From an uncultured Clostridia bacterium (GTDB lineage Bacteria > Bacillota > Clostridia > TANB77 > CAG-508), in assembly GCA_947584125.1 (NCBI GenBank), contig CANPWI010000064.1, positions 1-7,926 of the forward strand: a stretch of 7,926 nucleotides of DNA. The letters are read 5' to 3'. The position numbers were made by a program, and so were the translations under genes. Numbering within the stretch: the stretch's first letter is position 1; each line of letters opens with the position of its first letter. Shown here piece by piece: positions 1-6,567 of this stretch. The notes under the pieces were generated by a model, which was given only the letters and a program-made list of their open reading frames with translations, did not search any database and was not told where the DNA came from.

Positions 1-612
1 CTATATTTCCGAAGCTTTTATTATTAGTCTTTGTGAAGAATCATTTGTACAAGTAATTAGTGTAATTTCTCTTTTTTTAGTATTTTGGTTTAATACACTT
101 ACATCTTTTGGATTAACTTTATATATGTCATATACCTCATACTCAACTTTTCCAATTTTGTTATCAGATAAAAACATTTTAGAACCTGTTTGTAATTTCT
201 TTAAATTATAAAACATGTTTTTTATATTGTGACCTGCAATGCAAAAATTTCCTATTTCATTTGGTTCTGGTCCCCAATACTTTGTGCTAGATACATCTAA
301 TGCTGTTTTTGAATATTCGCTAATTACATAAGTTTCTACTGAAATTTCTGGTATTTGTAATTTTGCACATATATTATATCCTTTATAGGTATTTATAATT
401 TCTTCTTTTGGATATTTCTTTTCTTCTTTTTCATTCATCTCTTTTGTACTTGTTTTTACTATATTTATATTTTTATTTATTTTATTTTCTATTTCATAAT
501 TTGTATTTTTTATTTCTTTATATTCTTCAACGCAAAACCATACAATAATTCCTATAATTATTGTAATTATAAACATATTTATAATATTAATTCTTTGCTT
601 TTTATTTTTCAT
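1..612 (-). CDS. Sortase (membrane-anchored cysteine transpeptidase)
   Basis: This is a complete 203-residue sortase, with ATG at 612-610 and TAG at 3-1. Sortases cut LPXTG-type signals between Thr and Gly and join the protein to peptidoglycan outside the membrane. An uncleaved N-terminal anchor covers about residues 9-28. A Lys/Glu/Asn-rich stalk runs to about 75, and the catalytic barrel starts near residue 80. The triad is visible as His128 in 'CIAGHN', Cys188 in 'TLITCTND' and Arg195 in 'SQRLIIKA'. The small domain lacks the long helical insertion of class B and has no obvious class C lid, so it looks A/D-like, but I cannot fix the class. The Shine-Dalgarno GGAG (622-619) sits 6 nt before the ATG. 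Its neighbour 33 nt upstream ends in an LPKTG signal and is the obvious substrate. A perfect hairpin separates the two genes. The family call is firm; the class is open. Confidence 0.93.
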   Translation of the reverse strand: MKNKKQRINIINMFIITIIIGIIVWFCVEEYKEIKNTNYEIENKINKNINIVKTSTKEMNEKEEKKYPKEEIINTYKGYNICAKLQIPEISVETYVISEYSKTALDVSSTKYWGPEPNEIGNFCIAGHNIKNMFYNLKKLQTGSKMFLSDNKIGKVEYEVYDIYKVNPKDVSVLNQNTKKREITLITCTNDSSQRLIIKASEI

Positions 613-624
613 TTAATACTCCAT

Positions 625-658
625 AGAAAGTAAATAAGAAAAATCTTATTTACTTTCT
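625..658 (-). repeat. Perfect 15-bp inverted repeat between the surface-protein and sortase genes
   Basis: Arms 625-639 and 644-658 are exact reverse complements around a 4-nt loop (640-643). In the minus-strand transcript the stem contains the last codons and TAA stop of the LPXTG gene. It ends 2 nt before the sortase Shine-Dalgarno GGAG (622-619). No U-tract follows it in the direction of transcription, so it is not a standard terminator for this operon. On the plus strand it is followed by six T (658-663), so it could terminate antisense transcription. Likely roles are lowering sortase expression relative to its substrate, protecting the upstream mRNA, or coupling translation. The stem has only three G-C pairs. 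The structure is certain as sequence; its function is inferred. Confidence 0.75.
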
Positions 659-1701
659 TTTTTGAAATATATAAATAAACTTGTTAATAAAACTATTACT
701 GCTATTACAGAAATATATATATTTGTGCCTGTTTTAGGTAATTCTTGTGGTTTTTCTTGTTTTGGTTGTTCTTCATTTTGATTATCTGTTTGACTTTGCT
801 CTGGTGTTTGTCCTTGTTCTTGCGTTTCTCCTTGTCCTGGTGTTTCACTTATTTCTCCTTCTTCTTTAACATTAAGTGTAAATGTTTTACTTGCTATTTG
901 AGTATCTCCATTTTCTCTATCTATTAATTTTAGTGTTATTGTATATTCTCCTACATCACTAAATAATGCTCTAACATTTAATGTTTGTGAAACTTCTTCA
1001 CCACCAATTTCATATCCTTGAGTATCTCCCCATCCACTTTTTAAAATATCAATTTCTGTACCTTCTTCATCTGTTGCTAATAACTTTAGAGTTGCTTCTG
1101 CAGGTTCTGTACTTGTAGCAACTAATCTTGCTTTTTCATAATATTTTCCTATTGGTGAAGAATAAGATATTGTCATTTCTTTTTCTTCACCTTTAATTAT
1201 ATCTCCTGTATATTGTAAATTTAATGTATAATCAATATATTCAGGTGATACTGTTATATTTTTAACAATTGCTATAGTAATATTATCATAAGTTACTGAT
1301 GCATCTGCATTTGCTAAACCTTCTGCTGTAATCATAAATTCTGTTGGATTTATTGTTGTTATATCTTCTTTTGCTTTAAATGTAATGCTCATACTTTCTC
1401 TTGGATTTGTTCCTCCTTCTGTATCATAGTATGCTACTCTTACTTTTTCTTTTGTATCATTTGCTGTTCCACCTTCTACAGATTGATATTCAAAAATATC
1501 ACTATCATAAGCAATGTCAAAAGTATATGCTCCTAATTGTTTACCAAAGTTTATATTTAATGTAACATCTTCTCCAGGTCTAACTGTTGTTTTTGTAACA
1601 TCTACCTCTAATGTATCTAATTCTTCTGCAAAAACTTTTGTGTTTCCTAAAATCCCCATAATTAAAAATAGTATTAATACTATACTAAGTATTCTTTTCA
1701 T
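646..1701 (-). CDS. Cohesin-like LPXTG cell-wall-anchored surface protein
   Basis: This is a secreted, wall-anchored protein of 351 residues. It has a signal peptide (1 to about 25, likely cut after 'VFA'). A cohesin-like beta-sandwich covers about 28-147, with the typical opening 'VRPGEDVTLNINF', then 'YTFDIAYDSDIFEY' and 'SMSITFKA'. A second beta-rich, Ig-like region covers about 150-279. A Gln/Glu/Pro/Thr linker (281-320) leads to LPKTG at 321-325, then a hydrophobic span and the basic tail 'FKKESK'. Cohesins bind dockerin-bearing enzymes in cellulosomes, but related domains also occur in non-cellulosomal surface proteins, so dockerin binding is only inferred. Shine-Dalgarno AAGGAGG (1717-1711) lies 9 nt before the ATG. 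The sortase gene directly downstream is the probable anchoring enzyme. Anchoring is near certain from the sorting signal; the cohesin assignment is likely. Confidence 0.85.
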   Translation of the reverse strand: MKRILSIVLILFLIMGILGNTKVFAEELDTLEVDVTKTTVRPGEDVTLNINFGKQLGAYTFDIAYDSDIFEYQSVEGGTANDTKEKVRVAYYDTEGGTNPRESMSITFKAKEDITTINPTEFMITAEGLANADASVTYDNITIAIVKNITVSPEYIDYTLNLQYTGDIIKGEEKEMTISYSSPIGKYYEKARLVATSTEPAEATLKLLATDEEGTEIDILKSGWGDTQGYEIGGEEVSQTLNVRALFSDVGEYTITLKLIDRENGDTQIASKTFTLNVKEEGEISETPGQGETQEQGQTPEQSQTDNQNEEQPKQEKPQELPKTGTNIYISVIAVIVLLTSLFIYFKKESK

Positions 1702-1733
1702 ATTTCTTTTCCTCCTTTTGGTTTATAAAACTT

Positions 1734-1739
1734 ATTATA
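1734..1739 (-). promoter_or_regulatory. Possible -10 element upstream of the surface-protein gene
   Basis: The minus strand reads TATAAT at 1739-1734, in the 54-nt gap after sleB and about 33 nt before the surface-protein ATG. No convincing -35 lies at 16-18 nt; the nearest TTG-like hexamer, TTGCAA at 1765-1760, is 20 nt away. The region is so AT-rich that this match alone is weak. It is listed because a spore hydrolase and a wall-anchored surface protein would be expected to need different expression timing. Confidence 0.25.
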
Positions 1740-1755
1740 CCTACTTTTATAAAAA

Positions 1756-2463
1756 TTATTTGCAAAATCTGTGTTTTCCTATTGTAACTGTTAAAGGTCT
1801 TGACCAAATCCATTTATTTGTTGCTGTACTTGGATTAAAATAATAAATTGCACCATAAGATGGATCCCAACCATTTATTGCATCTTGTGCTGCACTTTTA
1901 GCAGTTGAATTTGGAGATAAATTTATTTGACCATCTGAAACTGCATCAAATGCACCTGACTGATATATTACTCCTGAAATTGTATTTGGAAATGAAGAAC
2001 TTTTTACTCTATTTAGTACAACTGCTCCTACTGCTACTTGTCCAGCATATGGCTCTCCTCTTGCTTCACCATATATTAGTCTTGATAATAAATTTACATT
2101 TGATGATGAACTTGTAGACCCACTAGATGAACTACTAGATGTAATCCCCATTGCCGAAAGTGTTTTTGTTCCTGCTATTCCATCTACTGTTAGTCCATTT
2201 TTTCTTTGAAAATATTTTACCGCTTCTACAGTTTTGCTTCCATATATTCCATCAATACTTCCTGTATAATATCCCCATCTTTTTAATTTTGTTTGTATTT
2301 GTATTACTTCATTTCCTCTTGAACCATATCTTGATAATGCTTCTACTTGATTATTTGTATAACAAAAAATGTTATATATTAAAAAAAATGTAAATAATAA
2401 ACTTATTATTAAAATTGCTTTTTTATTTACATTAATTTTTTGATTTAACTTATTTTTTAACAT
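1756..2463 (-). CDS. sleB: Spore cortex-lytic enzyme SleB
   Basis: This is a germination-specific cortex hydrolase, a lytic transglycosylase acting on muramic-lactam peptidoglycan of spores. It has 235 residues from the ATG at 2463-2461. A hydrophobic signal segment (about 14-36) has a possible cleavage site after 'VEA' (42). A peptidoglycan-binding domain covers about 46-105 ('GSRGNEVIQIQTKL', 'VDGIAGTKT'). A serine-rich linker runs 109-121, and a Hydrolase_2 domain covers about 126-234. The active-site region is 'YGEARGEPYAGQVAVGAV', where Glu133 is the likely catalytic acid. 'FPNTISGVI', 'AINGWDP', 'YYFNP', 'KWIWSRP' and the ending 'IGKHRFCK' closely follow Bacillus SleB as I recall it. 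I chose this ATG over an in-frame TTG at 2514 because Shine-Dalgarno AAGGTGG (2479-2473) sits 9 nt before it. Bacillus SleB is about 305 residues with a longer linker. No ypeB gene is next to it in this window. Confidence 0.93.
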   Translation of the reverse strand: MLKNKLNQKINVNKKAILIISLLFTFFLIYNIFCYTNNQVEALSRYGSRGNEVIQIQTKLKRWGYYTGSIDGIYGSKTVEAVKYFQRKNGLTVDGIAGTKTLSAMGITSSSSSSGSTSSSSNVNLLSRLIYGEARGEPYAGQVAVGAVVLNRVKSSSFPNTISGVIYQSGAFDAVSDGQINLSPNSTAKSAAQDAINGWDPSYGAIYYFNPSTATNKWIWSRPLTVTIGKHRFCK

Positions 2464-2472
2464 AAAAAAATT

Positions 2473-2479
2473 CCACCTT
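2473..2479 (-). promoter_or_regulatory. Ribosome binding site that fixes the sleB start
   Basis: The minus strand reads AAGGTGG at 2479-2473, one mismatch from AAGGAGG, with 9 nt to the ATG at 2463. The alternative TTG at 2514 would add 17 residues. It has no comparable site upstream, and it lies upstream of the predicted transcript start. Confidence 0.75.
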
Positions 2480-2502
2480 TTATTGATTATAATATTTTTT
2501 AA

Positions 2503-2531
2503 TATTTTAACCAATATTGGTGAAATTATAC
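2503..2531 (-). promoter_or_regulatory. Putative forespore (sigma-F/sigma-G type) promoter of sleB
   Basis: On the minus strand GTATA (2531-2527) is followed after 14 nt by GGTTAAAATA (2512-2503). From memory of the Bacillus consensus (GYATA, then GGnnAnAHTR with about 14-16 nt between), this matches every specified base. It also partly fits the sigma-G form, with 17 nt to the 7-base -10 core. Transcription would start near 2496, leaving a leader of about 33 nt with the sleB Shine-Dalgarno. Forespore expression is what is known for sleB in Bacillus. A competing sigma-A-like reading is TTGGTT (2514-2509), 17 nt, TATAAT (2491-2486). Confidence 0.5.
2511..2520. repeat. 10-bp palindrome CCAATATTGG between fhs and sleB
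   Basis: This is a perfect 10-bp palindrome between the putative -35 and -10 elements upstream of sleB, sharing its last two bases with the -10. It could be a regulator half-site or a chance feature of AT-rich DNA. It has no loop and no T-tract, so it is not a terminator. Confidence 0.35.
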
Positions 2532-2534
2532 ACT

Positions 2535-4199
2535 TTAAAATATCCCTAATATATTTCCTTTTTCATCTATATCTATTTTTTCTGCAGATGGTTTCTTTGG
2601 TAATCCAGGCATTGTAAATATTTTACCTGTTAAAACAACTATAAATTCTGCACCTGCTTTTAATACAATATCATTTACATGTATATTAAATGGAGTATCA
2701 CAACTTAAATTTTTTGCATCATCTGAAAAAGAATATTGATTTTTGGCAATACATACTGGTAAATTAGAATATCCTAATTTTTCTATTTCTTTTATTTTTT
2801 CTACTGCTTCTTCTGAATATTCAACATTTTCAGCACCATATATATTTTTAGCAATTTTTTCTATTTTAGTTTGTATTTTTTCTTCTACATTATATGTAAA
2901 TTTAAAATTATCATTTTCTTCACACATATTTACTACTTTCTCTGCTAAATCTTCTGCTCCTTCTCCTCCATATTCCCATGCTTGTACCAAACTCATTTGT
3001 ATATTTTTTTGTTTTAATTTTTCTTGTAAATATTCAATTTCTTGATTTGAATCTTCTTTAAATTTATTTATCGCAACAATTACATTTAATCCGAATTCTT
3101 CTTTTATGTTATGAATATGTTTAAATAAATTGTTCATTCCTTTTTCTAATCCTTGAATATTTTCTTTAAATATATCTTCTTTTGCAACTCCTCCATGATA
3201 TTTAAGTGCTTTTATTGTTGCAACACAAACTATAACATTTGGTTTTATTCCAGCTTTTCTGCATTTAATATTTAAAAATTTTTCCATTCCTAAGTCTGCA
3301 CCAAATCCTGCTTCTGTTACTGTATAATCAGCAAGTTTTAATGCCATTTTTGTTGCAATTATACTATTACAACCATGAGCAATATTAGCAAATGGACCAC
3401 CATGAATAATTGCAGGATTGTTTTCTAATGTTTGTACAATATTTGGATTAATTGCATCTTTTAAAAGTACTGCTAAACTTCCTTCTATTTTTAAATCTTT
3501 TACAGTAATTTTTTCTCCTTCTTCATTATATCCTACTATAATATTTGAAAGTCGCCTTTTTAAATCTTCTAAATTTTCTGCTAAGCATAATATCGCCATT
3601 ATTTCAGATGCAACACTTATATCAAATCCATCTTCTCTTGGTACTATATTTTTTTCTTCAGATAAACCTGTTTGTATTTTTCTTAATTGTCTATCATTTA
3701 AATCTAAGCATCTTTTCCAAACTACTTTTTTAAATTTTAATTCATTTCCAAAATATATATGATTATCAATAACTGCTGAAATAAGGTTATTAGCTGATGT
3801 TATAGCATGAATATCTCCTGTAAAATGAAGGTTTATATCTTCCATAGGAGCTACTTGTGCTTTTCCTCCTCCTGTTGCTCCTCCTTTAATTCCAAATACA
3901 GGACCAAGTGATGGTTCTCTTAATGCTAATATAGATTTTTTTCCTATTTTGTGTAATCCATCTGCTAGTCCAATAGATATTGTTGTTTTTCCTTCTCCTA
4001 ATGGTGTTGGATTTATAGCTGTTACAAGTATTAATTTTCCATTTTTTTTGTCTTTCAATTTATTAAAAATTTTATTTGAAATTTTTGCTTTATAATTTCC
4101 GTAGTTTTCAATATAATCATCATCTATATTTAATTCTTTTGCTATTTCATTTATTTTCTTTAACTTAGCATTTCTTGCAATTTCTATATCTGTTTGCAT
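2535..4199 (-). CDS. fhs: Formate-tetrahydrofolate ligase (10-formyl-THF synthetase)
   Basis: This cytoplasmic enzyme of one-carbon metabolism catalyses formate + THF + ATP to 10-formyl-THF + ADP + Pi. The product feeds purine and formyl-methionine synthesis and, in acetogens, the methyl branch of the Wood-Ljungdahl pathway. It has 554 residues, close to the usual 555-560, with no truncation. The ATP-binding loop is 'TPLGEGKTT' (65-73). Other family signatures are 'REPSLGPVFGIKGGATGGG' (94-112), 'HFTGDIHAITSANN' (125-138), 'HGGPFANIAHGCNS' in the middle, and 'MPGLPKKP' at about 530-537. The start is supported by Shine-Dalgarno AAGGAGATG with GGAG about 8 nt before the ATG. It lies 39 nt after the PAP2 gene. 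The gap has a TATAAT (4220-4215) but no good -35, so I infer read-through from upstream. No other folate gene is visible here. Confidence 0.98.
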   Translation of the reverse strand: MQTDIEIARNAKLKKINEIAKELNIDDDYIENYGNYKAKISNKIFNKLKDKKNGKLILVTAINPTPLGEGKTTISIGLADGLHKIGKKSILALREPSLGPVFGIKGGATGGGKAQVAPMEDINLHFTGDIHAITSANNLISAVIDNHIYFGNELKFKKVVWKRCLDLNDRQLRKIQTGLSEEKNIVPREDGFDISVASEIMAILCLAENLEDLKRRLSNIIVGYNEEGEKITVKDLKIEGSLAVLLKDAINPNIVQTLENNPAIIHGGPFANIAHGCNSIIATKMALKLADYTVTEAGFGADLGMEKFLNIKCRKAGIKPNVIVCVATIKALKYHGGVAKEDIFKENIQGLEKGMNNLFKHIHNIKEEFGLNVIVAINKFKEDSNQEIEYLQEKLKQKNIQMSLVQAWEYGGEGAEDLAEKVVNMCEENDNFKFTYNVEEKIQTKIEKIAKNIYGAENVEYSEEAVEKIKEIEKLGYSNLPVCIAKNQYSFSDDAKNLSCDTPFNIHVNDIVLKAGAEFIVVLTGKIFTMPGLPKKPSAEKIDIDEKGNILGIF

Positions 4200-4238
4200 G
4201 TTTTCATCTCCTTTATTATATATACAAAGAAATTATAC

Positions 4239-4679
4239 TTAAACTATGCTTCCAACTAATATACCTATTATTGCTCCCACCATTACTTCTACTGGTGTAT
4301 GACCTAATACTTCTACTAATTTTTCTTGTACTTGTAAAGATGAAAGACCTGGTGTATTAACTATTTTATTTAATAATTTTGCTTGTTTTCCTGCTGCTCT
4401 TCTTACACCTGCTGCATCATACATAACAACTAATGAAAATACAAATGACAATGCAAAAATAGGTGAATCAAAACCTTGACTTCTACCTATCATTGTTGAA
4501 AGTGATGTTACAATAGCTGTATGAGAACTTGGCATTCCTCCTGCTCCCATTATTCTTTTAAAATTAAATTGTTTTGTTTTTACTAAATCCCATATTACTT
4601 TGAAAATTTGTATTGAAAGCCAAAGTAAAAATGGTATATAAATGTATTTATTAGTTACTGCTAGTAAAAAATTATTCAT
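4239..4679 (-). CDS. Divergent PAP2-family membrane protein (DUF212, YuiD-like)
   Basis: This is a 146-residue integral membrane protein related to acid phosphatase/vanadium haloperoxidase (PAP2) enzymes. Its substrate is not established; a lipid or polyprenyl phosphate is a reasonable guess. Family signatures are 'GAGGMPSSHTA' (45-55), holding the conserved Ser-His pair, 'MYDAAGVRRAAGKQA' (86-100) and 'LGHTPVEVMVGAIIG' (125-139). Hydrophobic spans are at about 5-30, 52-64, 73-90 and 130-146. The Shine-Dalgarno is modest (AAGGGG, about 10 nt before the ATG). The gene follows xseB by 24 nt. In many Clostridia, as I recall, a gene of this family sits near xseB together with ispA and dxs, which would fit a role near isoprenoid lipids. 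Those two genes are absent here. Length is typical. Confidence 0.9.
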   Translation of the reverse strand: MNNFLLAVTNKYIYIPFLLWLSIQIFKVIWDLVKTKQFNFKRIMGAGGMPSSHTAIVTSLSTMIGRSQGFDSPIFALSFVFSLVVMYDAAGVRRAAGKQAKLLNKIVNTPGLSSLQVQEKLVEVLGHTPVEVMVGAIIGILVGSIV

Positions 4680-4703
4680 TTTAGAATTTCCCCTTTTTTA
4701 TGT

Positions 4704-4937
4704 TTATTCTTCTGTTGATACAAAACTTTCTTCTTTTATTGTATCTTCATTTTCAATTAATATATTAATTTTCTTTTCTGCGTTTTCTAGTATTTTACTA
4801 CATTCTTTTGATAGTTTCATTCCTTCTTCAAATTTTTCTATAGATTCTTCAAGACTTAAATCTCCCTTTTCTAAATCTTGAGCAATACTTTCTAGTTTTT
4901 CCATAATTTCTTCAAAACTAACTTTTCCTTCTTTCAT
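4704..4937 (-). CDS. xseB: Exodeoxyribonuclease VII small subunit
   Basis: This is a 77-residue small subunit of exonuclease VII, which with XseA degrades single-stranded DNA from both ends in the cytoplasm. Several copies of the small helical hairpin bind each large subunit. The family pattern is clear: 'SFEEIMEKLESIAQDLEKG' (7-25), 'LSLEESIEKFEEGMKLSKEC' (27-46), then a charged helix. The acidic tail 'KEESFVSTEE' is variable in the family. The Shine-Dalgarno AGGAAGG sits about 8 nt before the ATG. The gene lies 18 nt after xseA, so the two subunits are co-transcribed, with the expected higher small-subunit dosage left to translation. Confidence 0.95.
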   Translation of the reverse strand: MKEGKVSFEEIMEKLESIAQDLEKGDLSLEESIEKFEEGMKLSKECSKILENAEKKINILIENEDTIKEESFVSTEE

Positions 4938-4955
4938 TTTCTACCTTCCTATACA

Positions 4956-6143
4956 TTATATTATTTTCGCCTGTTTTTCACCATCTGTAAATTTAATTTT
5001 TACTAATTCTCCTGCTTCTAATTGTTTAATTGATTTTATTATTTTTCCTTCTTTTTCAGTAATACAAAATCCTCTTGTAAGAGTTTTAAGTGGACTTAAT
5101 GTATCTAACTTTGAAATAAGTGTTAATGCATTATTTTTTTTGATATTTAATTTATCTTTAATTTTATTTTCCATAATTTTATTTATATTATCTAATCTAA
5201 TATAATTATCTTGAACTATTTGAACCGGTTTATTAAATCCTTTAGAATTTATGCACTTTTCGTATTGAAGTTTCATTAATTCTACTTTTCTTTTTAATAA
5301 AATTTTATATTTATTTTTATAGTTTAATATTTTAGCTTCTACATCTATAATATTTGGAACAGCAAGTTCTGCTGCTGCAGATGGTGTTGGTGCTCTTAAA
5401 TCAGAAACAAAATCAGCAATTGTAAAATCTGTTTCATGACCTACAGCTGAAATAACTGGTATTTCTGACTCAAAAATTGCTCTTGCAACAATTTCTTCGT
5501 TAAATGGCCATAAATCTTCAAGTGAACCTCCACCTCTTGCAATAATTATTACATCTGCTAATTTTTTTTCATTCATTAATTTTATTCCTTTTGCAATTTT
5601 TTCTCCTGCTCCTTCTCCTTGTACTGGTACTGGTAATAATCTTAAATAAACATTTGGATTTCTTCTAGTACTAACATTTATAATATCACGAATAACAGAA
5701 CCTGTTTTTGAAGTTAATACACCAATTTTTTCTGGCATAAATGGAATTTTCTTTTTATATTTTTCATCAAATAATCCTTCTTGCTCAAGTTTATTTTTTA
5801 ATTTTTCATATTGTGTATGAAGATTTCCCATTCCATCTTCTTGCATTGCTTGACAATATATTTGATATACTCCATCTCTTTCAAATACAGATACTGTTCC
5901 TAATACCATTACCTTCATTCCATCTTTCGGAATAAAATTTAAATTATTTGTGTATGATTTAAACATTATACATTTAATTAAAGAGTTTTCATCCTTTAAA
6001 GTAAAATACATATGGCCTGTATAATGATGTTTAAAATTTGATATTTCGCCTTTTACAAATACATGCTTTAAATATTCATCATCTGCTACTTTTTCTTTTA
6101 TATATCTATTCAAATCAGTTACAGATATTGCTTCTATTTTCAT
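4956..6143 (-). CDS. xseA: Exodeoxyribonuclease VII large subunit
   Basis: This is the catalytic subunit of exonuclease VII, which cuts single-stranded DNA to oligonucleotides. It has 395 residues, at the short end of the usual 400-450. An OB-fold nucleic-acid-binding domain covers about 1-100 ('HVFVKGEISNFKHHYTGHMY'). The catalytic domain carries 'GVLTSKTGSVIRDI' (141-154) with Asp153, 'ARGGGSLEDLWPFN' (202-215), 'AVGHETDFTIADFVSDLRA' (233-251) and 'PTPSAAAELAVP' (252-263). A long Lys-rich coiled-coil region (about 265-350) should hold XseB copies. The C-terminal 'LSPLKTLTRGF' segment is typical. The gene starts 2 nt after the nusB stop, and its GGAG lies inside the nusB end, which implies translational coupling. 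xseB follows directly. All expected motifs are intact. Confidence 0.97.
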   Translation of the reverse strand: MKIEAISVTDLNRYIKEKVADDEYLKHVFVKGEISNFKHHYTGHMYFTLKDENSLIKCIMFKSYTNNLNFIPKDGMKVMVLGTVSVFERDGVYQIYCQAMQEDGMGNLHTQYEKLKNKLEQEGLFDEKYKKKIPFMPEKIGVLTSKTGSVIRDIINVSTRRNPNVYLRLLPVPVQGEGAGEKIAKGIKLMNEKKLADVIIIARGGGSLEDLWPFNEEIVARAIFESEIPVISAVGHETDFTIADFVSDLRAPTPSAAAELAVPNIIDVEAKILNYKNKYKILLKRKVELMKLQYEKCINSKGFNKPVQIVQDNYIRLDNINKIMENKIKDKLNIKKNNALTLISKLDTLSPLKTLTRGFCITEKEGKIIKSIKQLEAGELVKIKFTDGEKQAKII

Positions 6144-6145
6144 TT

Positions 6146-6553
6146 TTACTCTCCATTTTTCTTAACAATTGTAGCTAATACTCCGTTTATAAATGAAGAA
6201 GATGAATCTTGTCCATATAATTTTGCAAGTTCAACTGCTTCATTTATAGCTATTTTATATGGTAATTTTTTATATTCAATTTCATATATAGCAAGTTCTA
6301 AAAGAACTAAATCTATTTTTGATATTCTACTTATTTCCCATTTACTTTGTAAGTTTTCTGATATAAGTTTAGATATTTGTTCTTTGTTATCATAAACTCC
6401 TTTTACAACATCTTTTATATACTTTTTTGTTTTTTCATCAGTTATTTCATTATTCTCAATATATAGTTCTACTTGTTCTATACTACTATCATTTTGAATT
6501 TCCATACTATATAACAACTTAAATGCTAATTCTCTTGAAATTGACCTACTCAT
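6146..6553 (-). CDS. nusB: Transcription antitermination factor NusB
   Basis: This is a 135-residue all-helical RNA-binding protein that, with S10 (NusE), binds boxA of rRNA leaders and prevents early termination of rRNA transcription. N-terminal 'SRELAFKLLYSMEIQ' (6-20) and C-terminal 'AINEAVELAKLYG' (102-114) plus 'SSSFINGVLATIV' (118-130) are family hallmarks. Length is normal. Shine-Dalgarno AAAGGA lies about 8 nt before the ATG and directly follows the TAG stop of the DUF2273 gene, so the two are tightly linked. The placement nusB then xseA/xseB is common in Clostridia; folD, often found between them, is missing. Confidence 0.96.
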   Translation of the reverse strand: MSRSISRELAFKLLYSMEIQNDSSIEQVELYIENNEITDEKTKKYIKDVVKGVYDNKEQISKLISENLQSKWEISRISKIDLVLLELAIYEIEYKKLPYKIAINEAVELAKLYGQDSSSSFINGVLATIVKKNGE

Positions 6554-6567
6554 TATATTAGTCCTTT

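Noticed and set aside
625..663. Reading the hairpin after the surface-protein gene as an ordinary intrinsic terminator of that gene
   Set aside because: In the sense direction it is followed by the sortase Shine-Dalgarno and ATG, not a U-tract. The T-run lies on the other side and would serve only antisense transcription.
2464..2514. In-frame TTG start at 2514 giving a 252-residue SleB
   Set aside because: The added 17 residues are Lys/Asn/Ile-rich and precede a normal signal segment. The TTG lacks a Shine-Dalgarno and overlaps the proposed promoter, while ATG 2463 has AAGGTGG at 9 nt.
4215..4243. A separate promoter for fhs based on TATAAT at 4220-4215
   Set aside because: The best -35 candidates at 16-17 nt (TTAAGT, TTTAAG) match only 3 of 6 bases, and such hexamers are common by chance in this AT-rich DNA. 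Read-through from upstream is simpler.
745..4881. Several plus-strand open frames of 60-114 codons antisense to the surface protein, sleB, fhs and xseB
   Set aside because: They are Phe/Leu/Ser-rich mirror translations of clear minus-strand genes, resemble no family I know and have no convincing ribosome binding sites. The frame at 5741-5935 and the one at 7083-7373 were dismissed for the same reason.
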